DNA of 64,000 bases from Bacteriovoracaceae bacterium UBA4097 (GCA_002381765.1 DFXX01000044.1:1-64000), one strand, 5' to 3'. Positions 1-8,811 are shown, counted from the first letter of the stretch. Numbers and translations are program-made. The notes: a model not told the origin generated them from the sequence alone.

Positions 1-42
1 TAGATTATTAAGTCAGACATGCCTTTAACCGATGAGAGTCGG

Positions 43-1533
43 ATGCATTTCAAAAATTACTGGCCCATTTTTTTTTTCATCTTTATGGCCCGCGGATGGG
101 GAGCGAGCTTCCAGCGGCATGACCTGCTGGGAAATGAATCACTGTGCAGTCAACTGAGAACTGCTAAAGCAGCGGGAGAAGCCTGGTGTGCTCCTTATTT
201 TCCGGAAGATGAAATACAAGCTTCGGCCTATGCCTTGGATGAGTACCTTGCTGTGGCAGAGTTAAAAAGAAAGATAACTATCATGGCCGAGGCCCAGATC
301 CAATCATCTCTTCTTCTTCTGAATAAATTAGGGATGAAGTCACCCCGTAAAACTTTGCAAGAAAAATTACGCCAGCTAGAGGCCAAGGGGATAAGAGCAA
401 CTCCCATTAACTCTTCCACTAAAGAGAATCTCCTCCAGAGATATCTGATTGCAGCTTTAAGATATCAAGAGCTCACTTCACAAATGGGTAACAATATTTT
501 TAAAGCTCAAGATAAGGAGCGGGTTTTAGAAAAAATTAAACTTCTTGAACTAAAGTATCCACTGATTGCCCAACACAATTTTAAATTCTTCAAAGATTCG
601 GTCTGCCAAAAAGCGGGTGTGAGTTCTCTACCCAAGAGAGAATCAGATGAGGAAGAAGCCTTGTTAGACAGTTATCTCTTTGATGAGAAAGAACTCAAGA
701 AAGCGTCCTCAACTTCTTACACGGGAAAGATGGCCCAGCAACTTTTAGAGAATATAAATTCAGCAGAGTTCTCCCGCAATCTCATACAAGAATTAGAAAT
801 ATCTTTTTCCAATCAGCTCACTCCTCTCCTCAATCTTGATTCCCAAAAAGAATGTGATCTATGGAATCTGCATGGGAGCATTACTCTAGAGGTCATCAAT
901 TCATCGGTCCATCCGAAGCATATGTTCGGCAGGGCCTGTGAGTGTCAGCAAACTCAGGAGCTCATAAGTCATGAGATCGTGACCGGGCTTGAAGTGGCTT
1001 CTTTGGGAGGACTGGGACTATGTCTAACTCCCACCGGAGTGGGCCAGGTTTTGGGATGTCCCGGGGCCATGATGGCCGGGTTAGGAGCAGGAGGCGCCAA
1101 TTCCATAAATCTCATGGGTTCAATTGCTCAATCCCAAACCATTCAAGATCAAAAGAGCATAGTCGAGTTTCTTGAAAGGACAAATCTCCATAAAGAGGAA
1201 GAAGAATATCTCAGAAAAAAAGAATTCGATATTATTAAAAATGCCGGAGTAGATACTGTCACAGGCCTCATTGGACTTGGCGTGGGTCATATCGGGGCCA
1301 GGAATTTAATTAAATACTTTCAAAAGGGAAAGCTCGCCACTTCGCTAAAATTCTTGAGTGATAGAGAAGCCGAAAAGCTTCTAAAGGCCATGGAAGAGCT
1401 AGACGAGAACTCACAAACAAAGGCCTTCGTACTCCTCGAGAAGCTCGACCAGGAATCCCGGGAAGCTCTTTTAAAGAGGCCTACTATCCTCTTAAGAGAA
1501 CTCAAAAAAAGCGGAGGTTCTTGTGAACTCTAG
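43..1533 (+). CDS. Secreted hypothetical protein, first gene of a pair
   Basis: I do not recognise a family. An upstream ATG exists at 19, but the ATG at 43 starts directly with a signal-peptide-like stretch (MHFKNYWPIFFFIFMARG), so I prefer it; the product is about 496 residues. The first two thirds is charged and helical. A Gly-rich hydrophobic segment of roughly 50 residues near residues 315-370 could be a membrane hairpin, and a Glu/Lys/Leu-rich helical tail follows. Several Cys are scattered through the protein, which fits export. The next gene starts inside its last codons, so the two are almost certainly co-transcribed and translationally coupled. A pore-like role for the hydrophobic hairpin is only a guess. 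Confidence 0.7.
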   Translation: MHFKNYWPIFFFIFMARGWGASFQRHDLLGNESLCSQLRTAKAAGEAWCAPYFPEDEIQASAYALDEYLAVAELKRKITIMAEAQIQSSLLLLNKLGMKSPRKTLQEKLRQLEAKGIRATPINSSTKENLLQRYLIAALRYQELTSQMGNNIFKAQDKERVLEKIKLLELKYPLIAQHNFKFFKDSVCQKAGVSSLPKRESDEEEALLDSYLFDEKELKKASSTSYTGKMAQQLLENINSAEFSRNLIQELEISFSNQLTPLLNLDSQKECDLWNLHGSITLEVINSSVHPKHMFGRACECQQTQELISHEIVTGLEVASLGGLGLCLTPTGVGQVLGCPGAMMAGLGAGGANSINLMGSIAQSQTIQDQKSIVEFLERTNLHKEEEEYLRKKEFDIIKNAGVDTVTGLIGLGVGHIGARNLIKYFQKGKLATSLKFLSDREAEKLLKAMEELDENSQTKAFVLLEKLDQESREALLKRPTILLRELKKSGGSCEL

Positions 1534-2344
1534 GATTCTTCTCCTCGTGGTGCTACTCTCAAAAATAGTTTCAGCTGAATCACTTCTGGAAAAGGCCATG
1601 CATAATACCGACACTCTCGAGATTAACATTAAGCTCACGCAAGAGAGAATAAACAAGATTAGCGGCAGTACAATCATAGATATTGCTAGGCGAACAAATC
1701 TCGAAAATGATCTCCAAAGATTGAGAAGAGAAAAGAGTCGCCGCCTCCTGAAGCTCGCCATCGAGGGAACAGATACGGCTTCAATGAATTTACAAGAGAC
1801 CCCCACCTCACATCGCTATCGTCGCAGAAATAGTGACCTGGGGAATGTTTTAAATAATGTGATGGACAATACAATTAAAGAGTCCAATCCGGCGATTGCT
1901 GGAGAAATGATTCCCACGACCCGGCCTCTGGTACTTTACCGCGATGTGGATCCAGCTGATATCTTTATTGCCAAGGATCAGGGGGAGGAATTCATTGTTT
2001 ATAAATCAAAGGATCTAAGGGGCCGAGTCGTCTATAAGGATCTCAAAGGAAATATTACTGGTGCAGTCGTTCAGCAAAAACTATTCACTCAGGAAGAAGT
2101 GATCTTTAAGGACGAGGTGGGGAATCTGAAAAAGGGACTCCCTCGCGCCATTTATCCCGATGGAACTCTCGAAATCAAGGACTCCTCTGGAGTCACTATC
2201 AGAAGAAGACAAGGGGCCTATCATCTCACGCCGGACTCAGCAAAGACCCTATCTCTTCATGATCAAGGACCAAATCTTGAGAGCTTAAGTGATAAAGAGG
2301 TCAGAGCACTTAAGGCCCTTAAAAAGGCCATGTGTGGACTCTAA
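1523..2344 (+). CDS. Secreted hypothetical protein, second gene of a pair
   Basis: A 273-residue protein with an N-terminal signal peptide (MNSRILLLVVLLSKIVSA). It starts with GTG, overlapping the preceding gene by 11 bases, with a clear GGAGG five bases upstream inside that gene. The mature part has a basic coiled region (about residues 30-90) and then a beta-rich part with short repeats of the pattern YxDxDGxL/YKDLKGNI, which looks like MORN- or YD-type strands but is too short to assign. No catalytic motif is visible. Coupling to the upstream gene suggests the two proteins act together in the envelope. It is followed after 26 bases by an Hsp70-like chaperone gene that may be part of the same unit. 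Confidence 0.7.
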   Translation: MNSRILLLVVLLSKIVSAESLLEKAMHNTDTLEINIKLTQERINKISGSTIIDIARRTNLENDLQRLRREKSRRLLKLAIEGTDTASMNLQETPTSHRYRRRNSDLGNVLNNVMDNTIKESNPAIAGEMIPTTRPLVLYRDVDPADIFIAKDQGEEFIVYKSKDLRGRVVYKDLKGNITGAVVQQKLFTQEEVIFKDEVGNLKKGLPRAIYPDGTLEIKDSSGVTIRRRQGAYHLTPDSAKTLSLHDQGPNLESLSDKEVRALKALKKAMCGL

Positions 2345-2370
2345 GTCAGACTTAGAGTTATAATTATAAA

Positions 2371-3630
2371 ATGTCATTTCATGCGGTGGATTTTGGAACT
2401 TCCAACTCATTACTAAGTTTTATCTCTTCAGAAGGTAAAATTTCTTCAGTTCCCTTAGATCTCAATGCTAAGGTGGTTTTGCGCTCCCTTCTTTATACCC
2501 CAGAAAAAAACATTTGGTATTTTGGTGAGGAAGCCATCAATGAATATGTGACCCGTGACGGGGAAGGTCGGTTTTTTAGATCCATTAAAAAATTTCTCCC
2601 TGAACCCAACTACTCAGGCACATCGGTCTTTAATCGAAATATGAGCATCTCTGATCTGGTGGCCATCATTTTAAAAGAGATGAGAACGAGGGCCAATCGT
2701 TTCACAGGAGTTGAGACCAATCGGATTGTCCTGGGAAGACCCGCCCTTTACTCTCTGGATCTCGATCACGATAAACTTGCCCAAGACAGAATGGAAGCAG
2801 CTGCTCTTCTTGCAGGTTATAAAGAAGTGAGCTTTTGTCCGGAACCCATTGCTGCAGGTCTTGACTACAGCTCGGCCCCCAATGAGGAGAAGATCGTCCT
2901 TATCGCTGACTTTGGAGGAGGTACCTCAGATTTCACTCTGATGAAAACCGGAAGGGGTGATTATAATCAGGACAATATTTTAGGCATCTCGGGAGTCTTT
3001 AAGGCCGGAGATGCCCTGGATAGTGATCTCATGCGAGACTTCATCGCTCCCAACTTTGGGTCAAATTTTGAATATCAATTTCCCGGTAGTTCAAACATCT
3101 TGAAGTTTCCCAGAAATCTCTTAAAGAAAATTTGCTCACCGGCTCACATCACTCATCTTCGGGAAAAAGATACCTGGGAGTTTCTTCAACACATAAATAA
3201 ATTTGCTCTTTCTACTGAAGACAAGAAGAAGATGGAAAATCTTTTTAATCTGGTAGAGTGCCAGTTGGGCTTTCCTCTCTTCAATGAGATTGAAAAAACC
3301 AAGATTAAACTCACCCAACATGAAAATGTAGACTTTCGCTATAAGCAATTTGGAATTGATATTCACGAAGTAATAAGTACTAACGCTTTCAACACAAGTG
3401 TCACTCCCACGGTTTGTGAGATCATGGAAACGATGATGGATGTCTTTAAGCAGTCGGGACTCACTTCCCAGGATGTTGATCAAGTGGTTCTTACTGGAGG
3501 AACCTCTCAGTTTCCTCTAATTCAACAAGGATTAGAGAAGACTTTTGGCAAGAGCAAAATGAGTGAGCATGATATCTACCACTCAGTGGTAAATGGTCTG
3601 GCACGTTTTGCGGCCCAGTCCTTAGACTAA
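2371..3630 (+). CDS. Hsp70-family (YegD-like) ATPase
   Basis: A 419-residue actin-fold ATPase of the Hsp70 superfamily. Visible motifs are phosphate-1 DFGTSNS near the N-terminus, phosphate-2 ADFGGGTSDF near residue 180, and the adenosine motif VLTGGTSQFP near residue 375. The Hsp70 substrate-binding domain is absent, so the protein is essentially a nucleotide-binding domain with an extended middle insert, as in YegD-type putative chaperones. The pattern EPIAAGLDY matches the family's EPxAA signature. It probably acts in the cytoplasm; a role in assisting the two secreted proteins upstream is inferred from adjacency only. Its 3' end overlaps the convergent AlkD-like C-terminal reading frame by nine bases. 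Confidence 0.88.
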   Translation: MSFHAVDFGTSNSLLSFISSEGKISSVPLDLNAKVVLRSLLYTPEKNIWYFGEEAINEYVTRDGEGRFFRSIKKFLPEPNYSGTSVFNRNMSISDLVAIILKEMRTRANRFTGVETNRIVLGRPALYSLDLDHDKLAQDRMEAAALLAGYKEVSFCPEPIAAGLDYSSAPNEEKIVLIADFGGGTSDFTLMKTGRGDYNQDNILGISGVFKAGDALDSDLMRDFIAPNFGSNFEYQFPGSSNILKFPRNLLKKICSPAHITHLREKDTWEFLQHINKFALSTEDKKKMENLFNLVECQLGFPLFNEIEKTKIKLTQHENVDFRYKQFGIDIHEVISTNAFNTSVTPTVCEIMETMMDVFKQSGLTSQDVDQVVLTGGTSQFPLIQQGLEKTFGKSKMSEHDIYHSVVNGLARFAAQSLD

Positions 3631-3984
3631 GAAATTCCAATCACATTTTGCCAGGTTTTTCCCATTGATCTGGATCCAGAGATGATGAATTCCCTTGTAA
3701 TAGGTCATGGTGGTAATGGGACGCAAGCTATGCTTTTTTTTCAGGCTACGTGACTCCCCTCCCTCCAATTCAATAACCTTTAACTTAAACACCTTTGAGC
3801 TCTTCGTTCCATTAGACTTTACAAAATCAATCACGTAATCAATCACAAGTCTTTGGGATTTTTTGGCCAGCGATGTAACCTCAAACTGGAACTCTAGGGT
3901 ATCATGTAGTTTAAATTTCTTTTGATTAAGCTTAATCGCAGTGAGCATGACCTTGGCTTCCCCCACGACTCCCAAAAGCTTCAA
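3622..3984 (-). pseudogene. AlkD-like DNA alkylation repair protein, detached C-terminal domain
   Basis: This 120-residue frame matches the C-terminal domain of long AlkD-like (COG4335-type) DNA alkylation repair proteins: it has the sequence style KLLGVVGEAKV, SLAKKSQRLVIDYVIDFV, TYYKGIHH and ends in a short beta strand. In the family this domain is continuous with the HEAT-repeat domain. Here it is in the -1 frame relative to that domain (3981-4709), and the two overlap by four bases (TTGA: a TTG codon overlapping the TGA stop). It could be translated by re-initiation at TTG, by frameshifting, or not at all. The two parts together have the usual family length (about 360 residues), so the break is recent or an error. 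Confidence 0.7.
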
Positions 3985-4709
3985 AGCTCTTTATGTCCTT
4001 TTTTAATTAAGGTCCTCAGGGCCTTGTGTTTTATCCATTCAATCTTTTTCTTATGCTCCAAGGGACTTTCTTCCAACCATCTCTTCACGGTCGCGATGAC
4101 TAATAAGGGGTGATTTTTTGAAATATCATTCAAATGATTGGCCACACTCTTCCTTACATAGAGCTCTTCATCAAATTTGAGTTCTTCCAAAAGGGCCAGA
4201 GAAGAGGCCGGATCTTTCATGAATTCTGGTAATCTCTCGCCCCAGGGCAGAAGCGGCCTAGACCCTTCCGAGATCCATCTTCTGATATGCACATTGGGAT
4301 GATTGATATTCTCTTTAAAGAACTTCAGTACCTCTGAAGAGTCTTTTAAGAAGAAGGGTCTCACAGCAAATTCAGCAGTGAATCTTAAAGTAAGTACCTT
4401 CATGGCCTCTAGTGATTCACTAAAATGATCGAGGCCAAACTGACCGATATATTCGGAAAAGGGCCAGAGATCAAAACCTCGCAGCTTATCTCTTTGCATG
4501 ATCTCCACCAAAATTTTAAGGGAGTGAGAAAAGTCCTGCGGGAGATGGTGTTTTAAAGCAGAAGTTATGAGAAGCACACGGGCCTTGAGTTCGAGTTCCT
4601 CCAGACCGCTGCACATATTTTTAAACTTACTCTTAGAAAAATCCGGGTAAGAGAAGAGCACTTCCTTTGCCATTTTCTCAACGAGAGCTTGATTGATTAA
4701 ATTTTTCAT
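3981..4709 (-). CDS. AlkD-like DNA alkylation repair protein, N-terminal HEAT domain
   Basis: A 242-residue alpha-helical protein made of HEAT-like repeats. This fold removes or binds alkylated bases without base flipping in AlkC/AlkD relatives. The start at 4709 (MKNLINQALVEKMAK) is an ATG and fits the family N-terminus better than a TTG four codons upstream. The segment PNVHIRRWISEGSRPLLPW is characteristic of this family: conserved Arg and Trp in a DNA-contacting helix. The reading frame stops at a TGA exactly where family members continue into a C-terminal beta domain, which is found immediately downstream in the -1 frame. The HEAT domain alone might retain activity, but that is unknown. 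Confidence 0.75.
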   Translation of the reverse strand: MKNLINQALVEKMAKEVLFSYPDFSKSKFKNMCSGLEELELKARVLLITSALKHHLPQDFSHSLKILVEIMQRDKLRGFDLWPFSEYIGQFGLDHFSESLEAMKVLTLRFTAEFAVRPFFLKDSSEVLKFFKENINHPNVHIRRWISEGSRPLLPWGERLPEFMKDPASSLALLEELKFDEELYVRKSVANHLNDISKNHPLLVIATVKRWLEESPLEHKKKIEWIKHKALRTLIKKGHKEL

Positions 4710-4775
4710 AAACTCTATCAAACCATAGAAGTTGTTATCTTGTCATGAAGCATTATTTGAGATAAGTGATAGTCT

Positions 4776-4973
4776 ATGAACACAAAAAACCAAGAATTAG
4801 ATAAAAAAGATAATCCCTCACATGAGGAACATGGCCATGTCCATGGCCCCCACTGCAATCACCATCATGGTCCGCCCACTACTCCCATGAGACGAGTCAT
4901 TCCGAAAGTTGGGCGCAATGATGACTGTCCCTGTGGCAGCCAGAAAAAATATAAAAAGTGCTGTGGTAAATAA
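4776..4973 (+). CDS. Small His-rich SEC-C motif protein
   Basis: A 65-residue cytoplasmic protein. Residues 15-35 are rich in His (HEEHGHVHGPHCNHHHG), a likely metal-binding stretch. The last 22 residues are a classic SEC-C zinc-binding motif (VGRNDDCPCGSQKKYKKCC), as at the C-terminus of SecA, where it binds SecB and ribosomes. Such stand-alone SEC-C proteins are common and mostly uncharacterised. Its start is 54 bases from the divergent AlkD-like gene, so the two probably share a promoter region. The His tract could serve metal storage or delivery; that is inference. Confidence 0.85.
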   Translation: MNTKNQELDKKDNPSHEEHGHVHGPHCNHHHGPPTTPMRRVIPKVGRNDDCPCGSQKKYKKCCGK

Positions 4974-4991
4974 GTCGGATAAAAGACTCGG

Positions 4992-5013
4992 TTTCTTGTC
5001 CCAGGTCAAGAAA
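4992..5013. promoter_or_regulatory. Inverted repeat upstream of the Crp/Fnr gene
   Basis: A perfect 7-base inverted repeat, TTTCTTG-N8-CAAGAAA, lies 30 bases before the Crp/Fnr-family start codon. Total length (22 bases) and symmetry fit a dimeric Crp/Fnr-type operator, possibly autoregulatory. A TATAAG-like -10 follows at about 5030. No binding evidence exists; the assignment rests on symmetry and position. Confidence 0.35.
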
Positions 5014-5042
5014 AATTTAGAAGATTATGCTATAAGTGGTAT

Positions 5043-5741
5043 ATGACACTTGGAAAAACCCTCATTGAGGCTTCAGCAAAATCAAGACTTCTTCAAGCAT
5101 GTCCCATATGCTCAAGCCTGGGCGAAGATTCACTCCTGGCCATCTCCGATATAACTACCGAACAAGTTTTTGAAAAGGGTGAATTTCTCATGCAAGAAGG
5201 TGAGAAATGCTCCGGTTTTTTTCTGGTCTTATCAGGCAGAGTCCGGGTTTATAAATCATCCCCTAATGGTAAAGAGAAGGTTCTTCTCATGGCCGAAACC
5301 GGGATGACCTTTGGAGAAGATGGACTCTTTGGGGAAGGAACGTTTCTTGAAATGGCCGTTGCACTCACAAAAACCAAAGTTCTTAAAATCTCTCGTTTAG
5401 ATTTTTTAAAGTTACTGCAAGAGAATTCTAGTCTAGCTTTTCAGGTAATGGAGTCGCTCTGTCTTTGGATTCGTCGATTATCGACCTCGGTTGAAGATGT
5501 GGTCTTCCTATCCGCTAAAGATAAGGCCTCACGTTACTTACTGGAGCTTTCTCAAAAGCTCAACTCAACGACCCTAGATCTTCCTGCTAAGAAAAAAGAA
5601 ATTGCCGATCAATTGGGACTTGCTCCGGAGACATTTTCTCGAGCACTTCATGAATTCTCAGAACAAAAGATTATTGAAATTCATAAGCGACAAGTAACAA
5701 TTTTAGATATGGAGCAACTCAGAGATCTTTCAACCTTATGA
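5043..5741 (+). CDS. Crp/Fnr-family transcription regulator, DNR-like
   Basis: A 232-residue regulator with an N-terminal cyclic-nucleotide-binding-like beta roll (about residues 30-145, including FEKGEFLMQEGEKCSGFFLV), a dimerisation helix, and a winged helix-turn-helix with recognition helix LGLAPETFSRALHEF. The PETFSR helix resembles that of DNR/NNR-type regulators of anaerobic nitrogen metabolism. The N-terminal CPIC pair is not the four-Cys set of FNR, so an oxygen-labile cluster of FNR type is not evident. The stop overlaps the start of the FmdE-like gene (ATGA), indicating an operon. With NrfHA also in the window, control of nitrogen-oxide or low-oxygen genes is a reasonable inference. 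Confidence 0.88.
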   Translation: MTLGKTLIEASAKSRLLQACPICSSLGEDSLLAISDITTEQVFEKGEFLMQEGEKCSGFFLVLSGRVRVYKSSPNGKEKVLLMAETGMTFGEDGLFGEGTFLEMAVALTKTKVLKISRLDFLKLLQENSSLAFQVMESLCLWIRRLSTSVEDVVFLSAKDKASRYLLELSQKLNSTTLDLPAKKKEIADQLGLAPETFSRALHEFSEQKIIEIHKRQVTILDMEQLRDLSTL

Positions 5742-6286
5742 GTCCATTAAATAAGATTCCAAAGATTAAGATTCATGATTCACTGGCCGCCCATTTAGGA
5801 GGGCCAGAGGAAATAGAAAATTTCTCCCTTTCCCTTCTCGATGTGGCCAGATTAGCGGGCCATCTCTGTCCAAGCGTGGCCGGTGCCTATTTAATCACTC
5901 AGGCCGCCGTACAGGCCCTTTTCCCCAATGGAATATGTGAGCGAGGACTCCTTCAAGTAGAGATTCCTGGGTCAGATTCAGAGGGAGTTAATGGCCCTAT
6001 GGCCCAGGTTATAAGTTATATAACGGGGGCCTGGCCTCAGACTGGTTTTGCGGGCCTTCACGGCCAATATGTTCGAAAAAATCTTATGCACTTCAATTCA
6101 GATAAACTTCAAAAGGGTCACTTTCGTTTTACTCGCACAGACTCCTACCAGGTTGTTGAAGTCGCTTACTTTCCCAATCGCGCGAAATTTACTGCAAGAG
6201 GTGATGGGCCCTTTGGGGAGTTGTGGCAGCATCGGGTAAATGACATACTTTCAACCCCCGAGGTGATTGAGGTCTTCCGACTCTGA
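5738..6286 (+). CDS. FmdE-like protein (putative metal/redox-associated)
   Basis: A 182-residue protein. The stretch LAGHLCPSVAGAYL (about residues 38-52) matches the GHxCPxxxxGY signature of the FmdE family, named for formylmethanofuran dehydrogenase subunit E but found widely in bacteria outside methanogenesis, where the Cys and His bind metal. The rest is compatible with the alpha/beta core of that family, but no C-terminal zinc ribbon is present. It is translationally coupled to the Crp/Fnr regulator upstream (four-base ATGA overlap), so it probably belongs to the same physiological response. Its 3' end overlaps the convergent 2H-phosphoesterase-like gene by 36 bases. The family call is moderate; the substrate is unknown. 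Confidence 0.6.
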   Translation: MSPLNKIPKIKIHDSLAAHLGGPEEIENFSLSLLDVARLAGHLCPSVAGAYLITQAAVQALFPNGICERGLLQVEIPGSDSEGVNGPMAQVISYITGAWPQTGFAGLHGQYVRKNLMHFNSDKLQKGHFRFTRTDSYQVVEVAYFPNRAKFTARGDGPFGELWQHRVNDILSTPEVIEVFRL

Positions 6287-6844
6287 GATTAAATTCCCCA
6301 GAGAAAAAACAGTCTCTTCCCTATATTTAGGAAAGGCCCCACCGGATACCATTTCATACAGGATGACTTTGTTTATCTTTATCATTCCAAAATCGGTATT
6401 TTTATAAGGGGAGATAAGATCGGTTACACTTCTATAATTTCTAAGACGAACCACTGGTAAGTAGGGTCTATATATCGACTCGTTCTCAAGCTCAGAAGAA
6501 AGAAAATCATTTAAACTGCTGATAAGCTCGTCACGAAAAGCTCTGAGCTCCCGAGAATTCTGCACCCCGATCCAGAGAACTCTTGCATGCTCCTGCTTGG
6601 GATAGGCCCAGACCCCCGAGAGTTTAAGCTCAAAAGGTGCAATCTCTTGCAAGCGAGTGCTCATGGCCGCTTTAAACTCAGTGAGCCTCTCCCGTCCTAT
6701 ATCCGAAAGGTTAAATAATGAAATATGCCTCTGCTCATGGGGGATCCACTGATGCTGAAAGTTCTTTCCTTGATTGAGATTGACCTTGAGCTTTTTTAAG
6801 TCAAGTTGCACTAAGGAAACATCCAGGGCCAAAAATAGTCTCAT
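6251..6844 (-). CDS. 2H-phosphoesterase-like protein (ThpR-type) with degenerate second motif
   Basis: A 197-residue protein starting MRLFLALDVS, the usual opening of RNA 2',3'-cyclic phosphodiesterases (ThpR/LigT). The first HxS/T motif is present (RHISLF, about residue 40). The second, expected as PHLTxxR near residue 130, reads YRPYLPVVRLR: the catalytic His is Tyr and the Thr/Ser is Pro. With only one of the two catalytic His, normal phosphodiesterase activity is doubtful; the protein may bind RNA or nucleotides without hydrolysis. It is convergent with the FmdE-like gene and divergent from a PAS kinase. Confidence 0.6.
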   Translation of the reverse strand: MRLFLALDVSLVQLDLKKLKVNLNQGKNFQHQWIPHEQRHISLFNLSDIGRERLTEFKAAMSTRLQEIAPFELKLSGVWAYPKQEHARVLWIGVQNSRELRAFRDELISSLNDFLSSELENESIYRPYLPVVRLRNYRSVTDLISPYKNTDFGMIKINKVILYEMVSGGAFPKYREETVFSLGNLISESEDLNHLGG

Positions 6845-6925
6845 ATTCCCTCCAGGACACGCTTTCTAAATTTATCACTTCGATGCTAAACTTCATTGGC
6901 ACAAAGGCCCACAACAGGATACTTG

Positions 6926-8044
6926 ATGGCATCTGTCAAAAATTTACTTACGCCCGAAATGTATTTTAAGGCAATTGAAGGTAGCGACTCTGGGCTATGG
7001 GTACTCGATGTAAAAGCGGGGCTGTGTTATCTCTCAAACCGCTACTACACCATGCTGGGGTATGCGCCAGGAGAATTTGAGGGCACTATGAGTAACCTCT
7101 TTGCCCTTCTTCATCCAGAGGATGTGCAAAAATCAAATGATTTATTTCAAGACTTCTTTGAAGGCAAGAGCGACATCTACCGCAATGAAGTGAGACTGAA
7201 ACATAAATCGGGTAAATTCATTCATATTTTGACTCAAGGACTAGGAGAGAGAGACGAGAATAATAAGGTCGTGATCTTTATTGGCTGGAACATTGATATA
7301 ACTTCTTTGAAAGAAGCCCAACAAAAGCTCGATGAAGAAAGGGCCCTAAATATATCACAAACCAGGCTAGCTCAGCTGGGTCTACTTGCTGGGGGAATTA
7401 CCCATGAAGTTAATAATCCATTGACAGTCATCCAGGCGAGAAGCCAGATGATGATTAAGGCCATTCAGAGTGGAAAGACCCTCGATACTGAAAGTCTTCT
7501 AGCGGGCCTTGAGGCCATCCAAAACTCGTCAAAAAGAATTGCTGAGATTGTCAAAGGCCTAAGAACTATTGTTGATGGCGGGGTCGAAGGCAATCAAACT
7601 AAAGTCTCTCTCATCCATGCCGTAGAAGAGGTTCTTTCTATTTGCCAATCGGAAGTAGAGGCCCGGGGTATAAGACTTCACATCACAATGGGGTCAGAGC
7701 GTCCCTATATCTTTGCTAATTTTGCTCTCTTATGCCAAGTCTTTATAAATCTCATTAATAACGCCAGCGATGCTCTGGAAACAATGAAAGAGAAAGACAT
7801 CTGGATCAAGGTAGAATCTCGCGAGACGAGGGCCTACTTTATCATCGATGACAATGGGATTGGAATAAAACCTCAAGATCGGGATAAGATCATGACCCCC
7901 TTTTTTACCACTAAAGATCCGGGTAAGGGAACGGGATTGGGTCTGAGTATTTCAAAGGCAATCGTTCACTCTCAAAAAGGTGATCTTCAATACGAATCTT
8001 ATCATGGTCTTAGTCGCTTCTCTGTGAGCTTCCCAATAATCTAA
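6926..8044 (+). CDS. PAS-domain sensor histidine kinase
   Basis: A cytoplasmic kinase of about 372 residues. An N-terminal PAS domain (about residues 10-130, with LHPEDVQK and the GWNIDITSLKEAQ exit typical of PAS/PAC) is followed by a HisKA region with H-box GGITHEVNNPLTV and a complete HATPase domain (NLINNASDAL, DDNGIGI, GTGLGLSIS). No membrane segment is seen. I prefer the ATG at 6926, which has AGGAT just upstream, over a TTG at 6896. No response regulator is adjacent, so the partner is unknown. The NtrB-like H-box (HEVNNPL) places it with kinases that often feed a free receiver protein or a sigma-54 activator. Confidence 0.88.
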   Translation: MASVKNLLTPEMYFKAIEGSDSGLWVLDVKAGLCYLSNRYYTMLGYAPGEFEGTMSNLFALLHPEDVQKSNDLFQDFFEGKSDIYRNEVRLKHKSGKFIHILTQGLGERDENNKVVIFIGWNIDITSLKEAQQKLDEERALNISQTRLAQLGLLAGGITHEVNNPLTVIQARSQMMIKAIQSGKTLDTESLLAGLEAIQNSSKRIAEIVKGLRTIVDGGVEGNQTKVSLIHAVEEVLSICQSEVEARGIRLHITMGSERPYIFANFALLCQVFINLINNASDALETMKEKDIWIKVESRETRAYFIIDDNGIGIKPQDRDKIMTPFFTTKDPGKGTGLGLSISKAIVHSQKGDLQYESYHGLSRFSVSFPII

Positions 8045-8090
8045 AAACAGTTTCTCATAACAATAGATTCTCGACAGGATTTTGACTCAT

Positions 8091-8811
8091 CTATTTACCA
8101 TTAATGAGTTTTCTCAATTTCTGAGAAAGAGCTGATTCCTCTTCTTTGGGAGAGGCCTTGATTCTCTCTTTATCCCTTTCGCGAATATATTCAGTGTCAG
8201 GAATCATGTGCTTACTATTAGGTGTCTTGCTATTTGATGGCTGAACTTGAAATGTTCCCCAATAGGTGATGGTTTCCCCTACTAAAAACTGCTGACCATC
8301 CAGAGTCTTATTCCAAACGATGTTAAAATCCTTGCGATTAAGTGTGGACTTGAATTTTACGAATCTATTCTCATAACCCCATGTGTCCTTTAGTGACTCG
8401 GTGGAAGTAAACTCGATAGTGGTCATCTTTTTTATTCCTTTGATCGTAAGCTCACCCGTGGCCTTAAAGGTATTGGCCTTAATCATCTTAATGTCAGAAC
8501 TCTTGAAGGTAATATGAGGATGTTTCTCGGATTGAAAGAAGTCATTGCCCCGAAGATGATTATCTCTCATCTTATTTCCAGTATCGATGGAGGAGCTCAA
8601 GATTTGAACCACTACGGATTCAGGCGTCCCGTTCTTATCAGAGAGAAGCATCTCACCATGGAACTCATTAAATCTACCTGTGAGATCACTTACCCCCATG
8701 TAGGGAATTTGTGAACATAACTTCAGAATGATCCCGATTGGTCACCCATTTAGCAGACCAGGCCATGACAGGTAGGAGTAAGAGAAGAAGAAAAGAAGTT
8801 GTTTTAACCAT
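8091..8811 (-). pseudogene. YceI-family periplasmic lipocalin-like protein, frameshifted
   Basis: The downstream frame (8091-8699) encodes about 200 residues of a YceI-type beta barrel (GVSDLTGRFNEFHGEM, FFQSEKHPHITFKSS, GELTIKGIKK). Its beginning is missing. The beginning is found in another frame from an ATG at 8811: a signal peptide (MVKTTSFLLLLLLPVMAWSA) and the first strand KWVTNRDHSEVMF. If one base at about 8712 is removed, the two join as EVMF-QIPYMGVSDLTG, which is the normal family sequence. So a single inserted base separates the signal peptide from the barrel. Either the gene is a recent pseudogene or the base is a sequencing error. Members bind isoprenoid-like lipids in the periplasm. 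Confidence 0.75.
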
